From Uranotaenia lowii (taxonomy: Eukaryota; Arthropoda; Insecta; Diptera; Culicidae), in NCBI RefSeq assembly GCF_029784155.1, contig NC_073693.1, positions 222,409,094 to 222,473,093 on the forward strand: a stretch of 64,000 bases of DNA, given 5' to 3'. Both the position numbers and the translations under genes were made by a program. Under the pieces are notes generated by a model, which saw only the letters and a program-made list of their open reading frames with translations, had not been told where the DNA came from and made no database searches. The stretch's first letter is position 1. Every line of letters starts with the position of its first letter. Of this stretch, positions 45,637 through 56,435 are shown piece by piece.

Positions 45637-47184
45637 CATCGACGGGGAGCATCTGAGTAGTGTACGTCCGATCCCTTGATCGAAGCTACAAAGACAAGGC
45701 ATCATCTTCTGCGTAGCGGAGGTCAGGGGGGTATTCGAGTAGTGCCGCTTCCTAAGGGAGAAACTGCGGGGATAAGACTATACCTTCCTCGTAGCGGACA
45801 TCGAAGGAAGAGAGATAACCACTATTGGAGGATACCTATGGGTAGAGAGGCTCTCGATGCCGGGCGAACCTCTCGAGTCGGTGTAGGATGTCGTCACCGT
45901 CGGGAAACATCCGAGTCGTAGCGTTCAAAGTTCCAAACGTGTGCCGTGACAGGCGCGAGTCCAGGACAAGCTGCTCTCGATCTGGCACACAACGGGCAGA
46001 AAAATCCGCGGGCGAAAAATCCTAGGGTTGCCAGCCAAGGGGGATAAAGAAGACCGGACAACGGTCGGAGTAGACTGACCCCATCGACGGGAGGCTGTCG
46101 AGTAGAGTGCGTCCGACCCCACGGATTGAAGCTACAAAGAGGCATCATCTGCTGAGTAGCGGATGCCGTGGGTGCGCCGCGTTCGTGCGTAGGATGCTCC
46201 ACCTTCGGGGAGTATCCGAGAAGTGTGGTTCTCAACGACAGAAGCTGCGGGGATAAGACTATACCTTCTTCGCAGTGGAAATCGTTGGGAAAGGGTTATT
46301 CCACGTTCGTGGAATACCCACGGGTAGAGTGACTCTCGATGTCGGGAGAGCCATTCGAGTCGGAGTAGGATGACGTCTTCGTCGGGAATCAGCCGAGTCG
46401 TTGCGTTAAGTCCCGCGCGTGTGTCGTGACAGTGCTAGTCTAGGATAAGCTGTTCTCGATCTGGCACACGACGGGCAAGGTGGCAAACTTCGAACCCTGA
46501 AGATAAGAGGTCGGGCCTCGAGTCGTTAGAGGAGAGGTCAGGCCTCAAACCTTCAGGCGGAGAGGTTTGTGTGGTCAACCCCGAGTCTTTACGATAAGGG
46601 GTCGGGTCTCGAGTCGTAAGAGGAGGGATCAGGCCCCTTATCAACAAGAGGAGGGGTACAAGTGGTCACCTCGAGTCATTACGAGGAGTGGTCAGATTTC
46701 AAGTCTTTAGAGGAGAGATCGGGCCTTGAACCGTGTAGAGGAGAGGTAAACCTCGAGTCGATGCGAGGAGGGGTCGGATCTCAAGTCGTTAGAGGAGAGA
46801 TCAGGCCTCAAGTCGCGAAGAGGAGAGGTTTGTGTGGGAATCTCGAGTCATTGCGAGGGATATCGGTTCTCAAGTCGTTAGAGGAGAGTTCAGGCGTCGA
46901 GTCGTAAGGATGAGAGGTTTTGCTGAAAGTGGTCTCGTTAATGAGTATTGCCTCGGAGCGCACTAGCGCGAACAGACCTCCCACTATTGAAGTATAGTGT
47001 GCTAACAGTTCTAGGTGAAACCAGGTCTACGGCCCCAGGTGGAGTTTATGGAGTATATCATGAGTCTTCCCATTGTACCCATGGACCCAGAGTAGCAAAC
47101 TGGGGGACGCGGTGGCTTGCCATGCCTTGGAATTCAATCCGTAAACCGGGATTTACCACCTGTGGTTACCAACTAAAAAAAAAC
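45637..47184 (+). mobile_element. R1-type element 3' untranslated region with poly(A)
   Basis: It follows the degenerate ORF2 end. It contains repeated phrases GGGGATAAGACTATACCTTC, CGAGTAGTG and CTCGATGTCGGG, then a minisatellite. It ends with TGGGTTTACC-type sequence and an A tract at 47175-47184. The same 3' region occurs antisense at 54401-55566. Confidence 0.75.
46490..46930 (+). repeat. Minisatellite within the R1-type 3' region
   Basis: Irregular units of GTCGTTAGAGGAGAGGTCAG and variants ending CCTCGAGTC, spaced roughly 35-60 bp. Similar words in reverse appear at 54.7-54.8 kb. Confidence 0.75.
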
Positions 47185-47676
47185 ATGCGGTGATGTGGAC
47201 GAGACACTCGAACACGTGGTATTCTATTGTACAAGATTTGAAGAGGAACATGCCAACATATTCGCCGTCCGTGGACCAGACACGACAGGGGACAACATGT
47301 TGCAGAAGATGTATGATGACATCAACACACGGTATGGAGCCAGCGATGGGCTCGCCCGGATAATGACTGCTCTACAAAGGAGTTGGAGAATGACGCAAAT
47401 TGCAATCGACTTAGAATAACGTAACTTTTCTTAACTTTACTTTACTTAGCTGAATGAATCCGAAGCTATCAAATAATCTACGCTAGACTATCAGCAAAGC
47501 TGATGTTATTTAATTCAAATATGAACTTTTAAGCGAATGTTGCATAAGTAGCCCATATGCGCGAATGAGACCCTCTTCCGAATTATTGCCTAAGGGCAGT
47601 TCGACGTCCCTTGATATCAATTCGTAAAATTCTTCCTTCTTCGAATTTACCACCTAGGGAACCAAAAAAAAAAACA
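47185..47676 (+). pseudogene. Second R1-type 3' fragment, joined to the first
   Basis: Directly after the poly(A) of the first copy the sequence resumes with a zinc-knuckle-like ETLEHVVFYCTRFEEEH and the C-terminal tail GLARIMTALQRSW. It has a stop at 47417-47419, then an untranslated region ending TTTACCACCTAGGGAACC and its own A tract at about 47664-47676. The tail is related to, but diverged from, the copy ending at 45636, so it is another member or a distinct subfamily. Confidence 0.75.
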
Positions 47677-47765
47677 CACACACAGTAACGAATTGACCCC
47701 AACATGGCATGCTGCTTGTATGTTTCGTATTCATTAATACTTTCACGACAAAATTCTGAAGAGTA

Positions 47766-48709
47766 GGGGAAAGTCGGGTAAGACGGACACCCTAAGGTAG
47801 AATCGCAATAGAAAATCAGATATTGCTTTTTTCATCGCAGTTTTCTTGCAGATGGGCAGTTTAGGATGTTTGCTATCGTATGAACCATTGGAGTAATTAA
47901 ATTTCCTTCATCAAGACTGTTTTTATAGCAATCTAAAACATGCTTGCAAATAACACTTTTCAAAAATGGTCGGGTAAAACGGACACTGCTTAGAAAAGGT
48001 ACATTTTGCCGCAAAAATTGCTATAAATGTTGAAATTTTTGTGAGTTAAGTATTTGAAAACGTTTTCAAACCAAAATGGAACCAACTGGTCGGAGTCCAG
48101 AAGCGAAACAGTGTGATTTCGGAATTCTGTATTTTATAGGCGCTTTCTTCGCCGGAGATCCGATTTTTACAGTTTTTATGGCCTGTTTGAAATGGTGAGT
48201 GCTTTTCGACCGACAATTGCTCTTGCCAAGGTCTTTTGAAGGCATATCAAGGATCAAACCAATGAAAAATTTAAAATACCTGGAGAAACTTATGTGTCCG
48301 TTTTACCCGACCTTGAGGTGTCCGTCTTACCCGCCTCAGCAACTTTTTTTTAAAACGTTTACTATTCAAGCCCTTTGACGGAAATTCTCTGATTTCCCTC
48401 TAGATGATTAGAAAGAAGCCTAATAAACACTCTACCTTTGAAAACGGTTGAAATTTCCGAAAATTTTGCGAGTTATGAACAATTTAATGAGGAGAGAAAA
48501 TTACATCAAATAATGGATCCTCAAAGTTTTTGTTTGTTTTGTTTACTATGATGGGAGCTTACTTGCTATAAATGAACAATGGTTCTCGAAAGTGTTGATA
48601 CACTTAGGCGGAACATATTCCCATCATTAGATTTGTGCCAAACATTGTAATTCTCGAAATATTGAAAGTGTCCGTTTTACCCGCTGTGTCCGTCTTACCC
48701 GACTTCCCC
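47766..48709. mobile_element. TA-flanked TIR element (GGGGAAAGTCGGGTAAGACG)
   Basis: The left end GGGGAAAGTCGGGTAAGACG and right end (reversed) GGGGAAGTCGGGTAAGACGG are terminal inverted repeats with TA outside both (47764-47765 and 48710-48711). Related GTCCGTTTTACCCG words also lie inside, near 48295 and 48670. It has no coding capacity and is a Tc1/mariner-type MITE by its target duplication. Confidence 0.75.
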
Positions 48710-48711
48710 TA

Positions 48712-51332
48712 AATCTTCTATTGGCCCATTCAATTTTTTGTACCACACATTGCTTTTTTTGAATTTTGCCGATATCACTTCTACTTTCGTAACTATCAGA
48801 TTTTTTGCTAACCTCTGTAAATGCGGCGGTTCGGCTCGGTATTAAATGGGTTAACATATAGGATATCAACGTTTCGATCTTTAGTTAATTCTTATCGAAA
48901 TTTGACCAAATATGTGACAAAACAATGTATATATCGGAAATTGATCCAATTTTCATAATAGCCAATTCACCACTCACTTTACCGAGAGGTTCAAATATCT
49001 GGTTTCATATTGCATATATAGTTTTCTCTCGCTTGTTTCTGGCAATGCACCAAGAGTCGATTTGTCATTTGGTCGATTATTCAGAAGGTAGCAACTCTCA
49101 CTCATGTATTCGGTTCCCACGCTGCTACCCGGAAGACTACCGGAGCCCAGCCGGGATTGGTTCAAGGAGGAAAGGGCATCTCTACCGTTGCCCTGTCACC
49201 TTCTTCTCTAAAAGTCGGCAAACACCCGATGCAGCTACCCAGTTGCATCTCGTGTTTTTGCTCGGGTTTCGGATGCATCCTGGTACCGAGAATGGATGTT
49301 CCTCTTCTGGAGATAGTTGTTGTATGGAAGTCGTGACGTGTGCCGGACTTTTTGCCACCCAAATCCGCATTCGATACCGACTGCTTCTTGAAGGGGATTT
49401 TCGCCTTTCTTGCTTTCCGGGTGCTTTTTGTGCATATTGTTTTGTCTTATTAGAGCTTACTGTAAGGGGGGATTGCTGAGAGGGGTTTGTGAATAGAGGG
49501 AAGGATCAAGAGTGGAACGTCGCCGTTGGGTTGGGAAAATGGTTTTCTAGTTCTGAAAGTGGGGAACTACCTTCAGTTGCATGGGATCTTTGGAAGTTTA
49601 GTTTGTTGTTTTAAAGTGAGTTTAGGGGAAAATCGCGAGAAATGTATCGTTAGAGGATGTGATAGTTTCGCTTTTCTGCCGAAAATAATTTAGGCATGCA
49701 TGTTAGGTATGTAGTGGACTCGTATGATTCTGGAAAATTCTGGAAAAGTCTATGACCTCGCGAAAAGAGAGCAATCGAAACTACGCATCAGCTTTTGGGG
49801 CCCCGTTAACATCAGCAGGTATTCGGAATCGCTCTCTCGTCGAATTGCACCATGCCCGAATCCGGAACCTCTAGGCACACGGACCGGTGCCGGGAGTCAA
49901 AGGTTGAAAGCTCCCCAGTACCTTTCGGTTCGATGAATGGATTCAATTGCACCCAATCCTCCACCAATGATCGTCACATCAGCACGAACGCTCCCCAAAA
50001 ACATCATAAGAGGAGAGAAAACAAAACAAAAAAAAACGTACGAACTAGTCTGTTTCCCCAACCATCCGATGAAATCAACCCGATGTTCCCCAATCGACGA
50101 TTCGAGGAAACCCGCCGCGCCTCAATCGAATGGGGGGACAACAACCGACCGACCGCGGCCGACCAAAAAGTAGCTAACGAAGATTGCGGGATCATCGGGC
50201 CCAGTTCGGTGACCTTGAACTTGATTCGTTTCGCGCCAAAAACCGAACTCATCCTCCTATCCGACTGATTGGGGACTTGGAAAGAGGGGACGATCAACGC
50301 AACTGGGGGGCACCAAAGCCGGGAACGCCTGGCTCTTAAAGAGCGACTGAGCAGCGAGCAGCCAACAGAAAATTTACCCGCAGTCGAATCATGCTTGCCC
50401 GTCATCGTTCTACGAGAAAGTGTTCTGGAGTGAGAAATAAAAGGTGTAGGCCAGCTCTTATCATCGACGGACGACCGGCTTCAGTTTAGTTCAGTGTCGA
50501 ATGGAAATTCGATGAATGAACATCGTTTCGTAGGTTTGAGTTGTTTCTCAATGGAATAGAAGAAGGAAGATGGAATGGATTACAGACATTTCGTGTTGCG
50601 TCATCCCAGGTCCCAAAATTCTGTTAAAGGTTTTTCAAAATTTTTTACTTGTTCATAGCAAATCAGTTTTAAATATTATGTTTTGAATGGGACTGAAATC
50701 ACTTAGGAGATTCTGGCTCCATAGCATTAACTCAACATTGTATTTCTAATTTAATATTTTGGATCCAGTTTAGGATTCTTGATTTTTATTAAGCATCATC
50801 ATTAGAACCTAGAAATGAAGTCCTGCTTGGTTCAAATGTAGTTTTGCATTTCATACAAAACTTGATTAATGATTTTAGAAATTCATAGGTATTTTAAATT
50901 TTTAGATGATAATTTCCCAAGTATGGAACGTTTTGTTTTTTTGTTTGTTTTTGTTTAATATTCAGATTCGCTGTTCTTAAACTCAATTCCAATGATAAAT
51001 TCAAACATAACAAAGCTTTAAAATGGCGATCCGGAATTGAAAACATAGCCTCATCATTCGAAGCTCACATACAGGTTCAAAAGAATAAGAAGTAAATATT
51101 TGAAATTATGAGTTAAAATTATGCCCAAAACTTTAAAAGTTAAATTGAATATTCATGATTGAGGGCTCTGAAACAAATGTCTCTATTTATTTGGCTCACA
51201 TTTAATATTGTGATCTGATGAACTAAGATTCAGAAATCGTATTGAAATTCGGAAACAGATTTGAAATAAATGAACAGATTTGAGAAGTTGAAATTTGAAT
51301 TTATTTTCGCAATTAAACAACATTGAGAAATA
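48712..51332. other. Low-repeat region, partly GC-richer, no gene recognised
   Basis: Between about 49.05 and 50.5 kb the base composition is visibly richer in G+C than the surroundings and no transposon signature was found. Overlapping frames of up to 184 codons run on both strands without domain or splice support. An ATAAAAG box at 50437-50443 precedes initiator-like TCATC (50461) and TCAGTTT (50481) motifs, which may mark a promoter reading rightwards. The remainder (50.5-51.3 kb) is AT-rich and featureless. Confidence 0.35.
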
Positions 51333-51382
51333 CAGGTTGATACGGTCAAAATTTGGTATAAAAACTCAGGAAAAATATTCAG

Positions 51383-52392
51383 TTAGGCTTCCGCTTTTCC
51401 AAATCCTAATTGCCGGGCCTTACGCTGAACCCCTGCCATCAGATTTTGTACAACCACCTTGTCCACCTTCTTCGCCGCAGAAAGCCAGTTTGTCTTGCTT
51501 GAACTGCTGCTCGTCCTTAGCAGTTTTTTTTTGTCTTCTTTAGGTTCCGCTTGACGATAGCCCAGTATTTCTCAATTGGGCGGAGCTCTGGCGTGTTGGG
51601 AGGGTTCTTGTCCTTGGGAACCACCTGCACGTTGTTGGCGGCGTACCACTCCATGGCCTTTTTACCGTAATGGCAAGATGCCAAATCCGACCCAAAACAG
51701 TACGGAACAACCTTGTTTCTTCAGGAAAGGCAGCAGACGTTTATTCAAACACGAAAATTTCTTGGTTGACAGTTCCGGAAGCTATGAAAATGCTGCTTTT
51801 CAAGCCACAGGTACAGATGGCTTGCCAAACCAGATATTTCTTCGCGAACTTTGACAGCTTCATGTGCTTGAAAATATCTGCTACCTTTCCCCTTCCTTTT
51901 ACCGTAAAAAAACTCCTGTCCCGGAAGCTGCTTGTAGTCGGCTTTGACGTAGGTTTCGTCGTCCATTACCACGCAGTCAAACTTCGTCAACATCGTCGTG
52001 TACAGCCTCAGGCATCGCGCTTTGGCCGTCGGATTTTGTTTATCATCGCGATTTGGAGTCACTACCTTCTTATAAGTCGATAGTCCGGCTCGATTTTTGG
52101 CTCGATGCACGGTTGTAGACGATACACCCAGCTTATTTGCGGCATCTCGGAGACAGAGGTTAGGGTTTCGCTTGAAAGTACCGGCAACTCTGTTTGTTGT
52201 CTCAGCGGCTTCCGGTTTTCGATTTCCCCCCGATCCAGACTTCCTGGCTGTCGACAAACGTTCCCCAAACACTTTAGTTACATTTGTAACGTTTGGTTTG
52301 GCAACTTTTAGCGACTTTGCGTGCGGGTAGCTCGGATTTTCGCGATGCGCGAGCAAAATTTAGATACGCTGCTTTTCTTCCTTGGACGGCAT
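51383..52392 (-). pseudogene. DD37E mariner transposase, frameshifted
   Basis: The start MPSKEEKQRI at 52392 runs into a stop. The frame resumes as HRENPSYPHAKSLKV, with a second helix-turn-helix region NLCLRDAANKLGVSSTTVHR. The first catalytic Asp is in VVMDDETYVKADYKQLPG. After a further frame disruption near 51745-51830, DLASCHYGKKAMEWYAANN to ELRPIEKYW supplies the second Asp and the Glu with 37 residues between them, the DD37E signature. The end is near LGFGKAEA with TAA at 51383. An extra A in a poly-A stretch near 51540 shifts the C-terminal frame. It is inactive, but the motifs are intact enough for a firm assignment. Confidence 0.88.
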
Positions 52393-52430
52393 TTTGACAA
52401 CTGAAGAGTGAATTCCAAAATCAAAATAGG

Positions 52431-52887
<457 letters not shown>

Positions 52888-52981
52888 CTTCAAAATGAGG
52901 GGTGTTCAGGTTTTTTTAATGCAAAATTGAAAGAAATACGTCAAGTTGATATTGACCAAATTTTTACCGTATCACCCTTTA

Positions 52982-53985
52982 ATATTCAAAATTCAGATTC
53001 AGCCCTTTGAAGAGTATTACAATCAAGATGAAAATCAAAATGACTATTTCGTCGAAGAATTCAAGTCACAAGAGATTGCAGATTTATAATTTTCTTTGTT
53101 AATTCAACATCAAAATTTAAAATCATGATTAATTAAAGGCAGTTTGTATACAAAACTCAGGAATATCAAGTTGTATTTGTGTTTATTTTGCAAGTTTTGA
53201 TTCATAAAAAAAATGAAATTTTGCCAAAGCTTAATATAAGCTGGACTAAATTTAACACATTTAGTATTTTTGAGTCACCGAAAATGCTGATTTCAGTTTC
53301 GTAGAACAGAATTTCGTTTTTAAATTAATAACATTTGAATTATGAAGAAACTTTTTTATATACATATCTGCGGAGCATTTCATATTTGTACGGTGGATTG
53401 TTCAACATTATTAACATTGCAGTTTATTTAAATTCAAATTTCAGACTATCCCGGTTTAAATATGTCAACGAAATTTCACTTTGTCAGCTAAATTTTGGCT
53501 GATTTTAAAATTCATCTAAAGTTAAAAAAAGTTTTTGGTTTCCGATGGAAATGTTACGAATGAAATTATAAGAAAAAACTGAAAAAATCATTGATTTTTT
53601 TTCTTGAAAAGCATTGTTTTGTTTTTACTGAATAATTAGCTTATATTTATAAAATTGGGCTGATAAATTATTTAATCTATGAAATCATGAAAACCAATGA
53701 AAACTAACTAAATTTAAATTTGTTTGTGATATTTTTATCACATTAAGAACCGCGAAAAACATAAATTGAAAGATTTAAAAAAAATCGCTGAGCCGTATTT
53801 CAACATCAAATGGATTCAATTTGCAGATTTCAAATTCTTGTGTTAATATTATTAAAAAATATTGAATTTTACATTTTAGAGTAGTTGTGCTCAGGGTAAA
53901 AAAGCGTAAAGTAAAAGTCTATAAAACCTCAGAATTCGGTCCTCAATATGTTGAAAGTCTGGAAAATGCCTGACAATTGTCATTC
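52982..53985. other. AT-rich sequence, nothing recognised
   Basis: No gene or bounded repeat is visible. Confidence 0.4.
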
Positions 53986-53987
53986 AT

Positions 53988-54051
53988 TTCAAACTGTTCA
54001 TGACATATTCTAAATTTAATGCGAAACGGAGTTCGTATGGGATCAGCTAGT
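53988..54051 (-). mobile_element. 5'-end remnant of a CTAGCTGATCCC element
   Basis: TGACATATTCTAAATTTAAT followed by GCGAAACGGAGTTCGTATGG and GATCAGCTAGT closely matches the terminus of the element ending at 13256. The rest of the element cannot be followed leftwards. Confidence 0.65.
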
Positions 54052-54400
54052 AAGGTTATAAAATCAAAGAAATTATTTTATGAACTTTTCAAAAAACCAG
54101 TTGTGGTCTGTAAAACCAAGCACCATTATTATATAAATATGAGCTCTCTATCTATCTAAATTCATATCAATCAAGAGTTTTTCAAAACGACTTCAACAAA
54201 ATGAGTTATCTTTGATGTAAAACACTTATTTTTAGGGACTTTTTGGCTTTAAGGTCGTTTTCTGAACAAATAAAATTCAAAACTCAAATTTTTAAGGAGC
54301 ATCTCATAGCAGACATTCAGATGATTTCAAAAATGGTATAGTTTATGAAAATTGGTTTAGTAGTTTTAATTGTATAACCAAAATAATAATTCGGGTCTTT

Positions 54401-55566
54401 TTTTTTTATTAGTTGATCACCCAGGTGGTAAATCCTTTTAACGGATTGCACTCCAAGGCACGGCAAGCGACCCAGTCCCCCCAGTATGCTACTCTGGGTC
54501 CATGGGTGCAATTGGACGACTCATGATACTAAGTACCCCTACGTCATAAAGTCCACCTGGGGCCTCTGGCCACAATTCCCATCCGGACCTGCAACGAAGG
54601 CTATACCCGAGATGGGAGACCAAGTCCGCGCTTAAGCGCTCATCGGCAAACTCCAGTTCGAGTCAAACTCCAGCATATATACCCTGCGTCTTGTTGCGAT
54701 TCAAGACTAAGGACCTCTCCTCTAACGACTCGAGATCTTGGCTCCGCCTGGCTTGGCTCGAGGCCCTCTCCTCTTTGCCCGTCCGTGTGCCGATCGAGAG
54801 CAGCTTATCCTCAACACGCGCCTGTCACAGCACACGTTCGGGGCTACTCGAAAAACTACTCGGATGATTCCCGGCGAGGAATTCATCCTACACCGACTCA
54901 GGTGACTCACCCGCCGACGACGTGAAGTCACCCTACCCGAGAGTATTTCGCGGCGTAAATACTCTTCTTATCTTTGTATGCTTTACTGCTAGGATCGGAC
55001 GCACACTACTCGAATGCCCCCCGCCGAAAGGACATTTTACTCCGACCATGGTCCGGTCTTCCTCCTCCCTTTTTGGCTGGCAACCCTAGGGTTTTTGCCC
55101 GCCGTGTGCCGAATCGAGAGCAGCTTATCCTAGACTCGCGCCTGTCATAGCACACGTACGGGTCTTAGACGCTTGCGACTCAGATGAATCCCGACGGTGA
55201 TGTCATCCTACCCGACTCGAGTGGCTCATCCGACGGCGACGTCAGACCACTCTACCCGAGAGTACTCCGCGACGTGAATACTCTTCCCCCTACGAGTTCG
55301 ACTGCGGAGAAGGTCATGTCTTATCCCCACAGCCTCCGTCGCAGAGGGCGCGTTCGACTCGGATACTCCGCGACGGTAACGTTGGAGGTATCCTACACAC
55401 AGACGCGCGACGTACCTAGCAGCTCGGCAAACGCAGAAGGTAGAGTCTTATCTTTGTATGCTTTACTGCCAGGGTCGGACGCACACTACTCAGGTGCTCC
55501 TCGACGAAGGAGTCACCCTACACTGGTCGCGGACTGGTGCTGGTTCCAACTCCTCTGCAGGAAAAT
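54401..55566 (-). mobile_element. Antisense R1-type 3' region, 5' truncated
   Basis: On the - strand it starts at about 55566 with CTGCAGAGGAGTTGGAACC, the very end of ORF2 as at 45588. It continues through the same 3' untranslated repeats and ends in GGATTTACCACCTGGGTGAT followed by an A-rich tail. The + strand frame at 55184-55678 is a chance reading through this region. Confidence 0.75.
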
Positions 55567-56205
55567 TGTAGAGCTCTACATTTTAAGAAAAGTAAGAAAA
55601 TTTCCTGCTTTAACCATTCCTGAGATATTGCTTCGAGAAAGTACACTTTTTCGGCCCCATTTCCCCATATGTCACTAATCGTAACGCTGCGATGTAGCTC
55701 TTATAAATATATCGAAACGCTGAAAAATACGATAACTTTCTGAAAAACATGATAACATTCTGTTCAAACTTATGAAAAGCCATGTTTAGAATTTATCAAC
55801 GCTTGTTTACCAATACCTTAGCTTGTTAATTTATGTTCTCTATGAATATAAAATATACTTCGAAATATTTTGTTTTCAAAAGATTATTTTTAAGAAATGC
55901 AGTACAGATCATAAAAAATGCTCTTCCCGAATCTTTGGAATAACCAGCTTCAAACATGTTTAAGTTTAGAGCTTTTAAGCTTACTTTGGTTTGCTCAATG
56001 TTTCGAATCTGTCAGAATTGGCTTAACATGGCATAAAATTGGCTTGACTTCAGTATAGCTTTTTTTGCAAGGTTTTTCATCCGTTTGGATGATTCATCCC
56101 GAGATTCAGTATAGCTGCGACCAGAACGAATTTTTAAGGAAAGAATTCGTTACTCCACCCCTCCCATATGCCATGGTTTATAACGCTCGAGCTCACTCCC
56201 ATTCC
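55567..56205. other. AT-rich spacer, nothing recognised
   Basis: No gene, RNA or bounded repeat is visible. Confidence 0.4.
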
Positions 56206-56213
56206 CTCTAGGA

Positions 56214-56427
56214 CAGCCATGTCAAACTGGGGGTTCGCGGGCCGCATGCGGCCCGCGTAGCCCCGTCTTAAATTGCCACAAAAAAAAACACCACTGATTT
56301 TTATGTAAAATATTACTGCAAAAAACTAAAGCTGAATGTACCGATTTAACTGATTTTGGCTGCGGCCCTCTATGTCATAGAAAATTTTTAATGCGGTCCG
56401 CACACCTAAACGAGTTTGACATGCCTG
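56214..56427. mobile_element. 214-bp hAT-type MITE
   Basis: The ends CAGCCATGTCAAACTGGGGG and (reversed) CAGGCATGTCAAACTCGTTT are terminal inverted repeats. A perfect 8-bp target duplication CTCTAGGA lies at 56206-56213 and 56428-56435. Sub-terminal GCGGGCCGCATGCGGCCCGC is a strong palindrome. The CAG..TGTCAAACT ends and 8-bp duplication are classic for non-autonomous hAT elements. The intact duplication suggests a fairly recent insertion. Confidence 0.9.
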
Positions 56428-56435
56428 CTCTAGGA

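Noticed and set aside
45342..46235. Overlapping frames of 80-113 codons on both strands
   Set aside because: They fall in the R1-type ORF2 end and its 3' region. Only the zinc-knuckle-like frame at 45376-45633 matches a known protein part.
48925..49479. A 184-codon + strand frame and overlapping - strand frames
   Set aside because: No domain, splice context or plausible protein composition, and both strands are open, as expected by chance in GC-richer sequence.
49852..50405. Frames of 138 and 133 codons on opposite strands
   Set aside because: Neither resembles a known protein. I treat the segment as possibly regulatory instead.
55184..55678. 164-codon + strand frame
   Set aside because: It is a chance reading through the antisense R1-type 3' untranslated region.
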